Shown: in pieces, positions 36,917 through 44,475 of the stretch
Layout: each line of letters opens with the position of its first letter
Position numbering within the stretch: the stretch's first letter is position 1
Source: a virus
IMG/VR virus record: IMGVR_UViG_3300042880_000288
Span: 56,702 to 120,701 of that record
DNA: 64,000 bases
Strand: one strand, 5' to 3'
Notes under the pieces: generated by a model
What the model was told of the DNA's origin: nothing
Seen by the model: the letters and a program-made list of their open reading frames with translations, nothing else
Databases searched by the model: none
Made by a program: the position numbers and the translations under genes

Positions 36917-39517
36917 ATGTCAATTTATATAAATAGAGATTTGCCAAATGATGAGTACAATGCAGCAGTTGGAGCTAATAATCCTTCAAGTGCAAATGTA
37001 TTTGCTACAATGGCAGATATTGTAGCTGGTACTGGTGATGCAGAAAGATTGATATTTAATGTAAGAATTGATCAAGTTGGTGGTATCAATAAAGGTCAAG
37101 CAGTTTATGTTAGTGGAGCAAATGGTACTAATATACTTGTTACTAAAGCAGATTATACTACTGAAGCAACATCATCTAAAACTTTAGGTCTTCTTGTTGC
37201 TACAGGTGCAAATAATGCATTAGGACAAGTTGTTGCAAATGGTATTTTAAAAGGTACTGGTTCAGCTCCATTAGATACAAGTGCTGCTGTAGCAGGTGAT
37301 CCTGTATGGTTAGGAGATGATGGTAATTTAATTTACGGTCTTATTAATAAACCTTATGCACCAAATCATCTTGTATTTATAGGAATAGTTGTGGAAGCTA
37401 ACCCTACTGTAGGTGAGATTTTTGTTAAAGTTCAGAATGGTTTTGAACTTAAAGAGATTCATGATGTAGATCTTATATCAAATCCACCTACTGACGGAGA
37501 GGTTTTAACATATGATAGTAGTTCAGGTTTATGGATAAATGAAGCATTACCAGCTACAATTGGAGAAAACTTAAACATAAATTTAAGTCCTGTTATTGAT
37601 AATACAATTACAGATCCATCTACACTTGCTCCAGATTATGAAGATGCCTACTTAGTACCTATAGGAGCTATTGGAGTATGGGCTGGACAAGATAACAATA
37701 TTGCAACTTGGGATGGTGAACAATGGTTATTTTATACACCAAGTGCTAGTGATTCAACTACAGTTCTTACTGGTCCAAATGCTGGATATGTATATACTTT
37801 TGATGGAGCAGTTTGGAATATTACCATAACAACATCTCCAGGAGCAACACCTTTTTATATTGCAGGCTCTGGAGTAGATGCTGGGGGTAACAAAACTTCA
37901 CAAATTGCTAGAGTTTCAGGATTAACTTTAGGTTCAAATTCAGGATCTTATGGTTCATCTCCACTTACTGTAAGAGGTACAGGATCTCTAGAGAATGTTG
38001 TATCTAGATGGGGAATGGGAGCAGGAACCGCAACTACCCTTGGTAACTGGTTTAGAATTGCAGGTTTTACTCTTAGTAATAATACTAGCAAAAATTATCA
38101 AATATTAATTAATATTGGAGGAAGAACTCCTAATACCTGGGCCTCTGCAATTTTACATATTAATTTAAGTAAAGTGTCTGGTACGGGACAAGGTGTTTGT
38201 ATAGTAGTAAACAACTCTGGACCTGGTTTTAATACAAGTATAGATAATAATTTCAGACTTGATGAATCTAATTTTGAATTTAGAAGATATGCTAATGCTG
38301 CAGGCGGTACTGTTAATTTTAGATTATACTATAAACCAACCGTACTAAACAGTTCTATGTCAGCAACAGTTCTTAATTCAGCTGGTGGAACAACTAGTGC
38401 AATAGGAATACAATGGTTTAATACTTATTTAGGAGCTGTAATTGAAGGTCCTGCTTCAGGAGGTAATACTGCTAATATTGCTACATTTAACTATTCAGGA
38501 CAAAGAACTAATATATCTGCAATTGTAGATCCAACAGTTAATGATGATACAAATCTTCAATATACTATTGGTTCATTATGGTATAATACAGTTACTCAAA
38601 ATGTATTTCAATGTTTAGATAATACATTAAATGCAGCAGTATGGAAACAGATTACAAATGATACAGCAGTAACATTGTATAATCAGCAAATACAAAATGA
38701 AGGATCTAATTTAACTCAAAGAAACATTATTAACTTTGTGGGAGCTGGAGTAGATGCTACTGACAATGGTACTAACACTGTTGTGACAGTTCCTGGTGTT
38801 ACTACTCAGTCTTTCTTTGATCAGTTTATGGTAAATCAGTATTCTTACTTTTTGCCATCTGATAATTCAGCATTATTTGATACTTTAAGAGCTGGTGGTA
38901 CTTTGACTTCTGTTGGTACAACAAGTTCTCTTACAGAAAATCCAATGGGAGTATTATTTACTACACCCACTGCCATTAGTTCTGTAGCCGCTCTATTTGG
39001 AAATACATTTGGTGGAAGTATTTTAGGAGTAAATTTTCAATTTGAAACATATAGAAGATTTAGAATAAATACGGCCAATCCAGCCCAAAGACTATTTATT
39101 GGACTATCATCTTTGTACAGTGCTGCTACACCTACTAATATAGATCCTATTTCTCAAATTAATAGTATTGGAGTATGTAAAACATCAACCAATAACAATT
39201 TATTTTTAATGTGGAATGATGCTACAGGTACAGCATCAAGTTTAGATACTGGATTTACTGGAATCAGTAATGCATTTACATACACTTTGAGAATATTTAA
39301 AACTTTTGGTATTGCATCAGTAACAATTGAGTTAACACAAATAACAAATAGTACAGGTGCCACATCTGTATTTTCAACAACAATCACATCTGACTATAAT
39401 ACAGGAGTAAATCATTTTCCTGTAGCATGGATGGGTAACTCAACAACATCAACGGGTGCAGTTTCTTATAAAGATTATGGTTGTACAATGACTAAACGTA
39501 ATATAATAACAGCATAA
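36917..39517 (+). CDS. Large tail fibre / receptor-binding candidate, 866 aa
   Basis: The first 170 residues include VRIDQVGGINKGQAVYVSGANG and a GDPVWLGDDGNLIYG block, typical of phage proteins that hold a capsid- or fibre-type beta domain; then DGEVLTYDSSSGLWINEALP, a classic fibre hinge; a long Ser/Thr/Asn-rich beta region; and a C-terminal jelly-roll-like part. A second ISAIVDPTVNDDTNLQYTIG ... SLWYNTVTQNVFQCLDN block is a frequent fibre element. Likely receptor-binding. Overlaps the following small gene (TAATG). Confidence 0.75.
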   Translation: MSIYINRDLPNDEYNAAVGANNPSSANVFATMADIVAGTGDAERLIFNVRIDQVGGINKGQAVYVSGANGTNILVTKADYTTEATSSKTLGLLVATGANNALGQVVANGILKGTGSAPLDTSAAVAGDPVWLGDDGNLIYGLINKPYAPNHLVFIGIVVEANPTVGEIFVKVQNGFELKEIHDVDLISNPPTDGEVLTYDSSSGLWINEALPATIGENLNINLSPVIDNTITDPSTLAPDYEDAYLVPIGAIGVWAGQDNNIATWDGEQWLFYTPSASDSTTVLTGPNAGYVYTFDGAVWNITITTSPGATPFYIAGSGVDAGGNKTSQIARVSGLTLGSNSGSYGSSPLTVRGTGSLENVVSRWGMGAGTATTLGNWFRIAGFTLSNNTSKNYQILINIGGRTPNTWASAILHINLSKVSGTGQGVCIVVNNSGPGFNTSIDNNFRLDESNFEFRRYANAAGGTVNFRLYYKPTVLNSSMSATVLNSAGGTTSAIGIQWFNTYLGAVIEGPASGGNTANIATFNYSGQRTNISAIVDPTVNDDTNLQYTIGSLWYNTVTQNVFQCLDNTLNAAVWKQITNDTAVTLYNQQIQNEGSNLTQRNIINFVGAGVDATDNGTNTVVTVPGVTTQSFFDQFMVNQYSYFLPSDNSALFDTLRAGGTLTSVGTTSSLTENPMGVLFTTPTAISSVAALFGNTFGGSILGVNFQFETYRRFRINTANPAQRLFIGLSSLYSAATPTNIDPISQINSIGVCKTSTNNNLFLMWNDATGTASSLDTGFTGISNAFTYTLRIFKTFGIASVTIELTQITNSTGATSVFSTTITSDYNTGVNHFPVAWMGNSTTSTGAVSYKDYGCTMTKRNIITA

Positions 39518-39708
39518 TGGAAGATAATTATACAATAGACAACAACGGACAAATCATGTGTAATGGTGTTGTTGTAGTAATGGAAGAAAATGACCCTACA
39601 TATATTGCATATGTACAATTTCTTGAAAATGGTGGTACAGTTACTCAGTTAGATGAACCTGAAGTTATAGAAGAATTTACTGGACCTCGTTCAGCTAAAA
39701 AAAATTAA
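39517..39708 (+). CDS. Hypothetical acidic protein, 63 aa
   Basis: Starts with ATG overlapping the fibre stop. The product MEDNYTIDNNGQIMCNGVVV followed by VMEENDPTYIAYVQFLENGG is a short acidic protein with a Lys tail. Phage genes of this size after a fibre are often fibre chaperones or assembly helpers; not proven. Confidence 0.65.
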   Translation: MEDNYTIDNNGQIMCNGVVVVMEENDPTYIAYVQFLENGGTVTQLDEPEVIEEFTGPRSAKKN

Positions 39709-39725
39709 ATTAATATATTTACAAA

Positions 39726-40061
39726 ATGGAAACTTGGGTTTTAACAATTGCAATATTTACAGCAAGTACAATTCTTGCAATAATTGGATTCTTTCTAAGA
39801 AGTGCATATAGTACTGTAAATAAACAGATAGAAACATTAACTTTGGAAAATCAAAAAAGAATTGAAGACCAAGGTAGATTAAAAGGTAAATTTGAGTTGC
39901 TAGAACAAGAACAAAGATTAAAACTTCAACACATTGAAGAAAATACTCAGCATGAAATTAAAAACATGGCCACTAAAGTAGGAGAACTTTCTGATGTTGT
40001 AGGAGATTTAGTTAGAATTCAAATGAATGGAACAACTAGAAGAAGAAACACTAATAATTAA
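39726..40061 (+). CDS. Membrane-anchored coiled-coil protein of the lysis region, 111 aa
   Basis: One N-terminal membrane segment (VLTIAIFTASTILAIIGFFL) followed by about 60 residues of coiled coil (NQKRIEDQGRLKGKFELLEQ) and a basic C-terminus (TTRRRNTNN). The layout is that of an inner-membrane spanin or a class III-like holin accessory. It starts the lysis cassette. Confidence 0.65.
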   Translation: METWVLTIAIFTASTILAIIGFFLRSAYSTVNKQIETLTLENQKRIEDQGRLKGKFELLEQEQRLKLQHIEENTQHEIKNMATKVGELSDVVGDLVRIQMNGTTRRRNTNN

Positions 40062-40064
40062 GTT

Positions 40065-40301
40065 ATGTCAATAAAGAAAAGATGGAATACTAAGACTCCA
40101 AAGTTTTGGAAGACAGTACAAAAGATTGCAATTGCAGCAGGAGCTGTAGCAGGTGTTATCATTGCTGCTCCCATTGCCTTACCTGCAGCTGTAGTAACAG
40201 CAGCAACATATGTAGTAACAGCTGGTACAGTAGCAGCTACATTAGCACAACTTACAGTAGATGATACTGAAGTTAAAAAAGTAGAAACCCCAAATATATA
40301 A
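40065..40301 (+). CDS. Holin candidate, 78 aa
   Basis: A basic start (MSIKKRWNTKTPKFWKTVQK) is followed by two adjoining hydrophobic Ala/Val/Thr-rich helices (IAIAAGAVAGVIIAAPIALP and AAVVTAATYVVTAGTVAATL) and a short acidic tail. This is the size and topology of a two-pass holin, and the amidase is three genes downstream in the same cluster. Confidence 0.65.
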   Translation: MSIKKRWNTKTPKFWKTVQKIAIAAGAVAGVIIAAPIALPAAVVTAATYVVTAGTVAATLAQLTVDDTEVKKVETPNI

Positions 40302-40304
40302 ATA

Positions 40305-40610
40305 ATGGCAACTAAAAAGAAAGAAGTAAAAGACATTGAGGTGGAAGTAAAAACCAAAAAAGTCAAAGCTAAATTAAAGAAGGAAGGCAAAAAAGTTAAT
40401 GTAAAAGTTGACACTCCTAATGTTGATGTAGAAATCAACAAAGATGAAGAGAAAAAAGAGTTTGTACTTGATAGTAAAAAACTTGATGTAAAAGTTACCA
40501 AAACAGAAGAAGGAACACAAGTAAATGTAGTAGCTGAAAACTCTGCATTGAAGAGAGTTGGTGACTGGCTTGCAAAGTTTTATGCTAAAAAATTTAACAA
40601 GAAAAAATGA
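40305..40610 (+). CDS. Lys-rich beta-repeat protein of the lysis region, 101 aa
   Basis: Alternating Lys and Val/Glu (VKDIEVEVKTKKVKAKLKKE, KVNVKVDTPNVDVEINKDEE) give a regular amphipathic beta pattern; the C-terminus (ALKRVGDWLAKFYAKKFNKK) is a strongly basic amphipathic helix likely to bind membranes or DNA. It could support lysis by membrane disruption. The gene overlaps the amidase by four bases. Confidence 0.6.
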   Translation: MATKKKEVKDIEVEVKTKKVKAKLKKEGKKVNVKVDTPNVDVEINKDEEKKEFVLDSKKLDVKVTKTEEGTQVNVVAENSALKRVGDWLAKFYAKKFNKKK

Positions 40611-41296
40611 GTATCCTAGACTTAACCAAAATTAAACAGGTACCTCTCTCAGAAGGACAGTATGTAAATGAGGAGACCAAAAAACTACAGATTGTATTAC
40701 ACCATACAGCAGGAAATTCTTCTGCACCTGGTACAATTAAAATGTGGAATGCAGATGACAGAGGTCGTATTGCTACATGTGTAGTTATATCTGGTAAAGG
40801 TTTATCTAAAGATACATTTGATGGTGAAATTGCTCAAGCATTCTCATCTAAAAAATGGGCATATCATTTAGGAGTAAAAGGTGATGTATTTAGAGCTCAA
40901 GGTTTACCCTATAGATTATTAGATCCTTTAGCTATTGGTATTGAAATATGTAACTGGGGACCATTAACTTTAAAGAATGATGGTAAATTCTATAACTATG
41001 TTGATAGAGTAGTACCGGCTGATCAAGTATGTACATTACCAAAAGCATATAAAGGTTATATTTATTATCATGCTTATACAGATGCACAGATTGAATCTGT
41101 GAGACAATTACTAGTTTACTGGAATAAAGTTCATGGTATTCCTTTAAAGTATAATGAAAAAGATTTGTGGGAAGTTTCTAAGAATGCATTATCAGCTGTA
41201 CCAGGGGTTTATACTCATAATTCTTATAGAAGAGATAAAAGTGATATTTCTCCACAGCCAAAAATGATAGCCATGCTAAAATCTCTTGCACAATGA
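40607..41296 (+). CDS. Endolysin: N-acetylmuramoyl-L-alanine amidase (Amidase_2)
   Basis: 229 aa. QIVLHHTAGN gives the first zinc His; AIGIEICNWG is the conserved strand near the active site; THNSYRRDKSDISPQP gives the late His and the Asp/Pro segment with the third ligand. The family cuts the bond between muramic acid and the stem peptide. There is no signal peptide, so it needs a holin, candidates for which lie just upstream. Confidence 0.9.
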   Translation: MSILDLTKIKQVPLSEGQYVNEETKKLQIVLHHTAGNSSAPGTIKMWNADDRGRIATCVVISGKGLSKDTFDGEIAQAFSSKKWAYHLGVKGDVFRAQGLPYRLLDPLAIGIEICNWGPLTLKNDGKFYNYVDRVVPADQVCTLPKAYKGYIYYHAYTDAQIESVRQLLVYWNKVHGIPLKYNEKDLWEVSKNALSAVPGVYTHNSYRRDKSDISPQPKMIAMLKSLAQ

Positions 41297-41451
41297 AATT
41301 TAGAAATAATTGGAAAAACCACAAACCTAGTTGGAAAACAGTAACTATAAGATGTAGAGTGTCTTTATTAGATTTATTTTCAATTGAATTAGATCCATCT
41401 AGAAACTTTTATTCTTTTACCTTATTCAACTTTACTGTTAAAAACAGATAA
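41293..41451 (+). CDS. Small basic protein after the endolysin, 52 aa
   Basis: ATG overlaps the amidase stop (ATGA) and the frame runs to TAA at 41451. Product MKFRNNWKNHKPSWKTVTIR then CRVSLLDLFSIELDPSRNFY. No membrane segment is obvious. Translational coupling supports it; function unknown. Confidence 0.6.
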   Translation: MKFRNNWKNHKPSWKTVTIRCRVSLLDLFSIELDPSRNFYSFTLFNFTVKNR

Positions 41452-41470
41452 TCTTATTTAAAGTATACTA

Positions 41471-41502
41471 ATCCAGGTACTTTGTATGCCTGGATTTTTT
41501 TT
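41471..41502 (+). terminator. Terminator closing the lysis cassette
   Basis: ATCCAGG and CCTGGAT stem with an eleven-base loop, followed by eight T residues. Confidence 0.92.
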
Positions 41503-41512
41503 GTTTAAACAA

Positions 41513-41541
41513 TTTGAGTTTAAACTTTTATTGTATATTTG
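41513..41541 (+). promoter_or_regulatory. Bacteroidota-type promoter before the packaging operon
   Basis: TTTG at 41513-41516, then 17 bases, then TATATTTG at 41534-41541. This matches the TTTG / TAnnTTTG consensus. The start codon at 41564 is 22 bases further on. Confidence 0.7.
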
Positions 41542-41563
41542 TCTAAATTATAATTTATTTATT

Positions 41564-41851
41564 ATGGAAAACCAACAAGAAGAAAAAGTATTTACTCAAC
41601 AAGAAGTAGATGCTAAGAAAGATGAGATGTTAAAGTTCTATACTGAATCCTTAACATATCTAGAAGCTCAATTAAAGTATGAAACTACATTGATGGAGAT
41701 TGATGAAGTAAGGTTTAAAAGAGCACAGTATCAAGTTCAATATGCTATGATGATGGCACCACCTGAAGAAGAAGAAACAGATGGATTAGAAAATGAAACT
41801 GCAGAAAGAATAAATCCAGAAACTCCTCTTAGAAAATTAAAAAAGCAATAA
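41564..41851 (+). CDS. Hypothetical helical protein, 95 aa, start of packaging operon
   Basis: The ATG at 41564 (MENQQEEKVFTQQEVDAKKD) lies after the promoter, while longer frames would cross it. Helical with coiled-coil tendency (LKFYTESLTYLEAQLKYETT) and an acidic C-terminal half (PPEEEETDGLENETAE). Its function is unknown. Confidence 0.7.
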   Translation: MENQQEEKVFTQQEVDAKKDEMLKFYTESLTYLEAQLKYETTLMEIDEVRFKRAQYQVQYAMMMAPPEEEETDGLENETAERINPETPLRKLKKQ

Positions 41852-41852
41852 G

Positions 41853-42212
41853 ATGGCTTTAGTTAATCAGGTACAGAAGAAAGTTATGATGTCCAGAGAG
41901 GATGTTATAAAGTATCAGATACTTACTCACTGTTATATTAACCGTATAACAGTGAGTGATTCTGATTTAGAATGTCTTGCCTTATTAAGTCAAATTGGTC
42001 CTATAGAATTAACAGGTTTTTGTTATGAAGCTTCTGAAGAACATGCTATATTTAAGTCTGAGCAAACAGTAAGAAATTGTATTAATAAATGCGAGAAACA
42101 GTTATTAGTAGTAAAGGATCCTGAGAATAAAAAAATTATTGCTGTAAATCCAGCAATGAAAATTCAAACAGAGGGAACAATACTACTTGACTATAAATTT
42201 CTTGGCAAATGA
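41853..42212 (+). CDS. Hypothetical protein with helix-turn-helix character, 119 aa
   Basis: SREDVIKYQILTHCYINRITV then a helix and FKSEQTVRNCINKCEKQLLV could be a winged helix in which the QTVRNCINKCEK helix recognises DNA. It lies four bases overlapping with the HU-like gene, a pairing also typical of crAss-like phages, and might regulate late genes. No family match can be confirmed by eye. Confidence 0.6.
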   Translation: MALVNQVQKKVMMSREDVIKYQILTHCYINRITVSDSDLECLALLSQIGPIELTGFCYEASEEHAIFKSEQTVRNCINKCEKQLLVVKDPENKKIIAVNPAMKIQTEGTILLDYKFLGK

Positions 42213-42613
42213 TACCTTACAAAGCAAAGATACTTACTAAAGATGTTGCAGAAGAATTGAATGTATCAAAAACACTTGTTGACGATTTAATTGAATTTTA
42301 TTATAAAGATGTAAGAGAAAATTTAAGTGAGTTAAATCATCCAAGGATAAACATTGAAGGACTAGGACAATTTGTAATAAGAGCAAAGGGAGTAAATAGT
42401 GCAATTCCAAAATATGAAAAAGCATTAAATACACATGACACATCTACATTTACAGCTTATTATAATAAGAAAATAATTGAAGATAGGTTAGAGTTATTAA
42501 GAAAAATGCAAAGCATGTTAGAATTGGAAGAGCAAAAAAAGAAAGAATTTAAAAATAAAAAATATGAAAAATACTTTAAAACTAATTTGGCAGAACAGAA
42601 AGGGGATAATTGA
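42209..42613 (+). CDS. HU/IHF-like DNA-binding protein
   Basis: 134 aa. LTKDVAEELNVSKTLVDDLI is the N-terminal helix pair, HPRINIEGLGQFVIR matches the conserved V-x-l-x-G-f-G-x-F strand turn of HU/IHF, and a Lys-rich tail follows (EEQKKKEFKNKKYEKYFKTN). HU/IHF-type genes are a feature of crAss-like phages. It may bend DNA in replication or packaging. The end overlaps the following zinc gene by 50 bases. Confidence 0.75.
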   Translation: MIPYKAKILTKDVAEELNVSKTLVDDLIEFYYKDVRENLSELNHPRINIEGLGQFVIRAKGVNSAIPKYEKALNTHDTSTFTAYYNKKIIEDRLELLRKMQSMLELEEQKKKEFKNKKYEKYFKTNLAEQKGDN

Positions 42614-42863
42614 AGGTATAACAAATTCAATTATTAGAGATGAAACTGTAGAAGAGATAGCAAGATTAAGATTTTCTATTTGTGAGGAATGTCCTAGTAA
42701 AGGAAGAAAATGTGCTGTAAAAGGTACAGCTCCTTGTTGTAATGAATGTGGATGTTCACTTAATTTCAAGACTAGATCTCTATCATCTGAGTGTCCACTA
42801 GGAAAATGGGATGCTATTGCTACTGAAGAAGAAGAGGATGCATTAGATAGCCTTAAAGATTAA
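42564..42863 (+). CDS. Zinc-ribbon protein, 99 aa
   Basis: Contains CEECPSKGRKC, CCNECGC and a final C (SSECPLG), giving two four-cysteine sites, with an acidic C-terminus (ATEEEEDALDSLKD). The family is unknown to me, though similar proteins are met in flavobacterial phages. It overlaps the HU-like gene by 50 bases; a later start is possible but no better ATG appears before the cysteines. Confidence 0.7.
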   Translation: MKNTLKLIWQNRKGIIEGITNSIIRDETVEEIARLRFSICEECPSKGRKCAVKGTAPCCNECGCSLNFKTRSLSSECPLGKWDAIATEEEEDALDSLKD

Positions 42864-42867
42864 TGGT

Positions 42868-43131
42868 ATGAATTGGCCAGAACTTGAGTCCTTTATGACT
42901 GATGGAATAGCTTCACAAGGAAGAAATATAAGTATAACGGTAGGTGCTGCAGGAGCAGATTATCTTGCACATGCAATGGCAATTGAAAATGCTGTAGGAT
43001 TTGTTGAATGGATGGAAGAAAAAAAGAGTATAGAATCTGAAACAGCAAAAAGTTTAATTACCATGTTAAGATCGAAAGATAAAGATAACTTTAACATAGC
43101 AATACTTGCTATAGAACAATTAAAAAAATGA
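42868..43131 (+). CDS. Hypothetical protein with SxDxxN helical motif, 87 aa
   Basis: The C-terminal LRSKDKDNFNIAILAI is closely similar to segments in the early proteins at 4839-6206 and 8638-9057. The rest is a short helical protein (AGADYLAHAMAIENAVGFVE). It overlaps the RecB-family nuclease gene by four bases. Confidence 0.7.
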   Translation: MNWPELESFMTDGIASQGRNISITVGAAGADYLAHAMAIENAVGFVEWMEEKKSIESETAKSLITMLRSKDKDNFNIAILAIEQLKK

Positions 43132-43958
43132 TAGTATTTAATGCACATGATCATAGTTACAGAAGTTTAGATGACAGTAACATTGATTGGATAAGTGTGA
43201 CAACACTTGTTTCCCATTTCAAAAAACCTTTTGATGCAAAAAAAACTGCAGAAAAAGTTAGTAAGAATAAAAATTCAAAATGGTTTGGTATTGATCCAGT
43301 TATTATTCAACAGATATGGAATAATGAAGGAGATAGATCTACAACCCTTGGTACATGGTATCATAATCAAAGGGAAGATGATTTATGTTCTTTATCTTCA
43401 ATTGAAAGAGAAGGCATAACTGTTCCTGTTTTTAAACCTTCCGAATTAGATAATGGTAAGAAATTAGCTCCTTCTCAAAAGTTAGAAACTGGTATATACC
43501 CAGAACATATGGTTTATTTAAAGTCTGCAGGTATCTGTGGGCAATCAGATTTAGTGGAAGTAGTTAATGGATATGTAAACATCATAGATTACAAGACTAA
43601 TAAAGAAATTAAAATGGAATCCTATGTGAACTGGGAAGGAGTATCTGAAAAATTACTAGCTCCTTTGGATACTTTAGATGATTGTCATTTTTATCACTAT
43701 GCTTTACAATTGAGTATTTATATGTATATTATATTAAAGCATAATCCTAAACTAAAACCAGGAAAGATATTTATACATCATATTACATTTGAAGTTGAAA
43801 GAGAAGATAATTGGGGATATCCAATAAGCAAGTTAGATGAAAATGGAGATCCAATTGTAAAACAAGTCAACCCTATTCATGTACCATATCTTGTAGATGA
43901 AGTAATTGCAGTTATTCATTATCTTAATGATAACAGACATAAAATAAAAAAGAAATGA
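43128..43958 (+). CDS. RecB-family PD-(D/E)XK nuclease beside terminase
   Basis: 276 aa. LGTWYHNQREDD supplies the conserved His; GICGQSDLVEVVNGYVNIID holds the Asp; DYKTNKEI holds the D-x-K pair; and a Gln helix YHYALQLSIYMYI follows, all in the order of RecB/Cas4-like nucleases. The gene lies in the packaging operon, four bases overlapping with both neighbours, so it probably trims or resolves DNA before packaging. Confidence 0.82.
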   Translation: MIVFNAHDHSYRSLDDSNIDWISVTTLVSHFKKPFDAKKTAEKVSKNKNSKWFGIDPVIIQQIWNNEGDRSTTLGTWYHNQREDDLCSLSSIEREGITVPVFKPSELDNGKKLAPSQKLETGIYPEHMVYLKSAGICGQSDLVEVVNGYVNIIDYKTNKEIKMESYVNWEGVSEKLLAPLDTLDDCHFYHYALQLSIYMYIILKHNPKLKPGKIFIHHITFEVEREDNWGYPISKLDENGDPIVKQVNPIHVPYLVDEVIAVIHYLNDNRHKIKKK

Positions 43959-44473
43959 TATTAACTAAACTATTTGATGTTCAGAATGGAATAGTAGTTC
44001 CAACTGAACATTGCTATACATTAAAAGCTCTTAAAGATGTTATGGATGAATATCCAGATGACTATCTTAAGATCTACTTATATTTGTTCTATATGTCATG
44101 TCCTAATCCTGATTTAAATCCTTTTTTCTTTACACCGGATGTGGATAAAGAACATTTAATACTAAGTCAAATTGAAGCAGAATTTTCTACTGAAGATGAT
44201 ACAATATTTAAAGCATTACAATTTTGTCAAAGAATGTATGAAACACCTACATCTAGAGCATACAAAGGTATTGCTTCTATGTTAGACAGATTAGGAAGAT
44301 ATATGGAAAATACTCCTATTACTCATGGTAGAGATGGCAACTTTAATTCTCTTATAGCTGCAGCTAAAAACTATGAGGCAATTAGACAGTCTTTTAAAGG
44401 AGCCTATAAAGATCTTCAAGAAGAACAATCAAGTAAAGTACGTGGAGGAATTGGAATGGCATATGACCAATAA
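43955..44473 (+). CDS. Possible small terminase subunit, 172 aa
   Basis: Helical protein directly before TerL (2 bp). Segments DDYLKIYLYLFYMSCPNPDLNPF, LQFCQRMYETPTSRAYKGIA and FNSLIAAAKNYEAIRQSF have the helical density of TerS oligomerisation domains, but no helix-turn-helix can be assigned safely. The call is based mainly on position. Confidence 0.45.
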   Translation: MILTKLFDVQNGIVVPTEHCYTLKALKDVMDEYPDDYLKIYLYLFYMSCPNPDLNPFFFTPDVDKEHLILSQIEAEFSTEDDTIFKALQFCQRMYETPTSRAYKGIASMLDRLGRYMENTPITHGRDGNFNSLIAAAKNYEAIRQSFKGAYKDLQEEQSSKVRGGIGMAYDQ

Positions 44474-44475
44474 TT

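Noticed and set aside
40058-40501. 147-residue minus-strand open frame
   Set aside because: It is a shadow of the holin-like and Lys-rich plus-strand genes; Ser/Thr/Phe-rich composition is what the reverse of Lys/Glu/Val codons gives, and the genes it covers have coupled starts.
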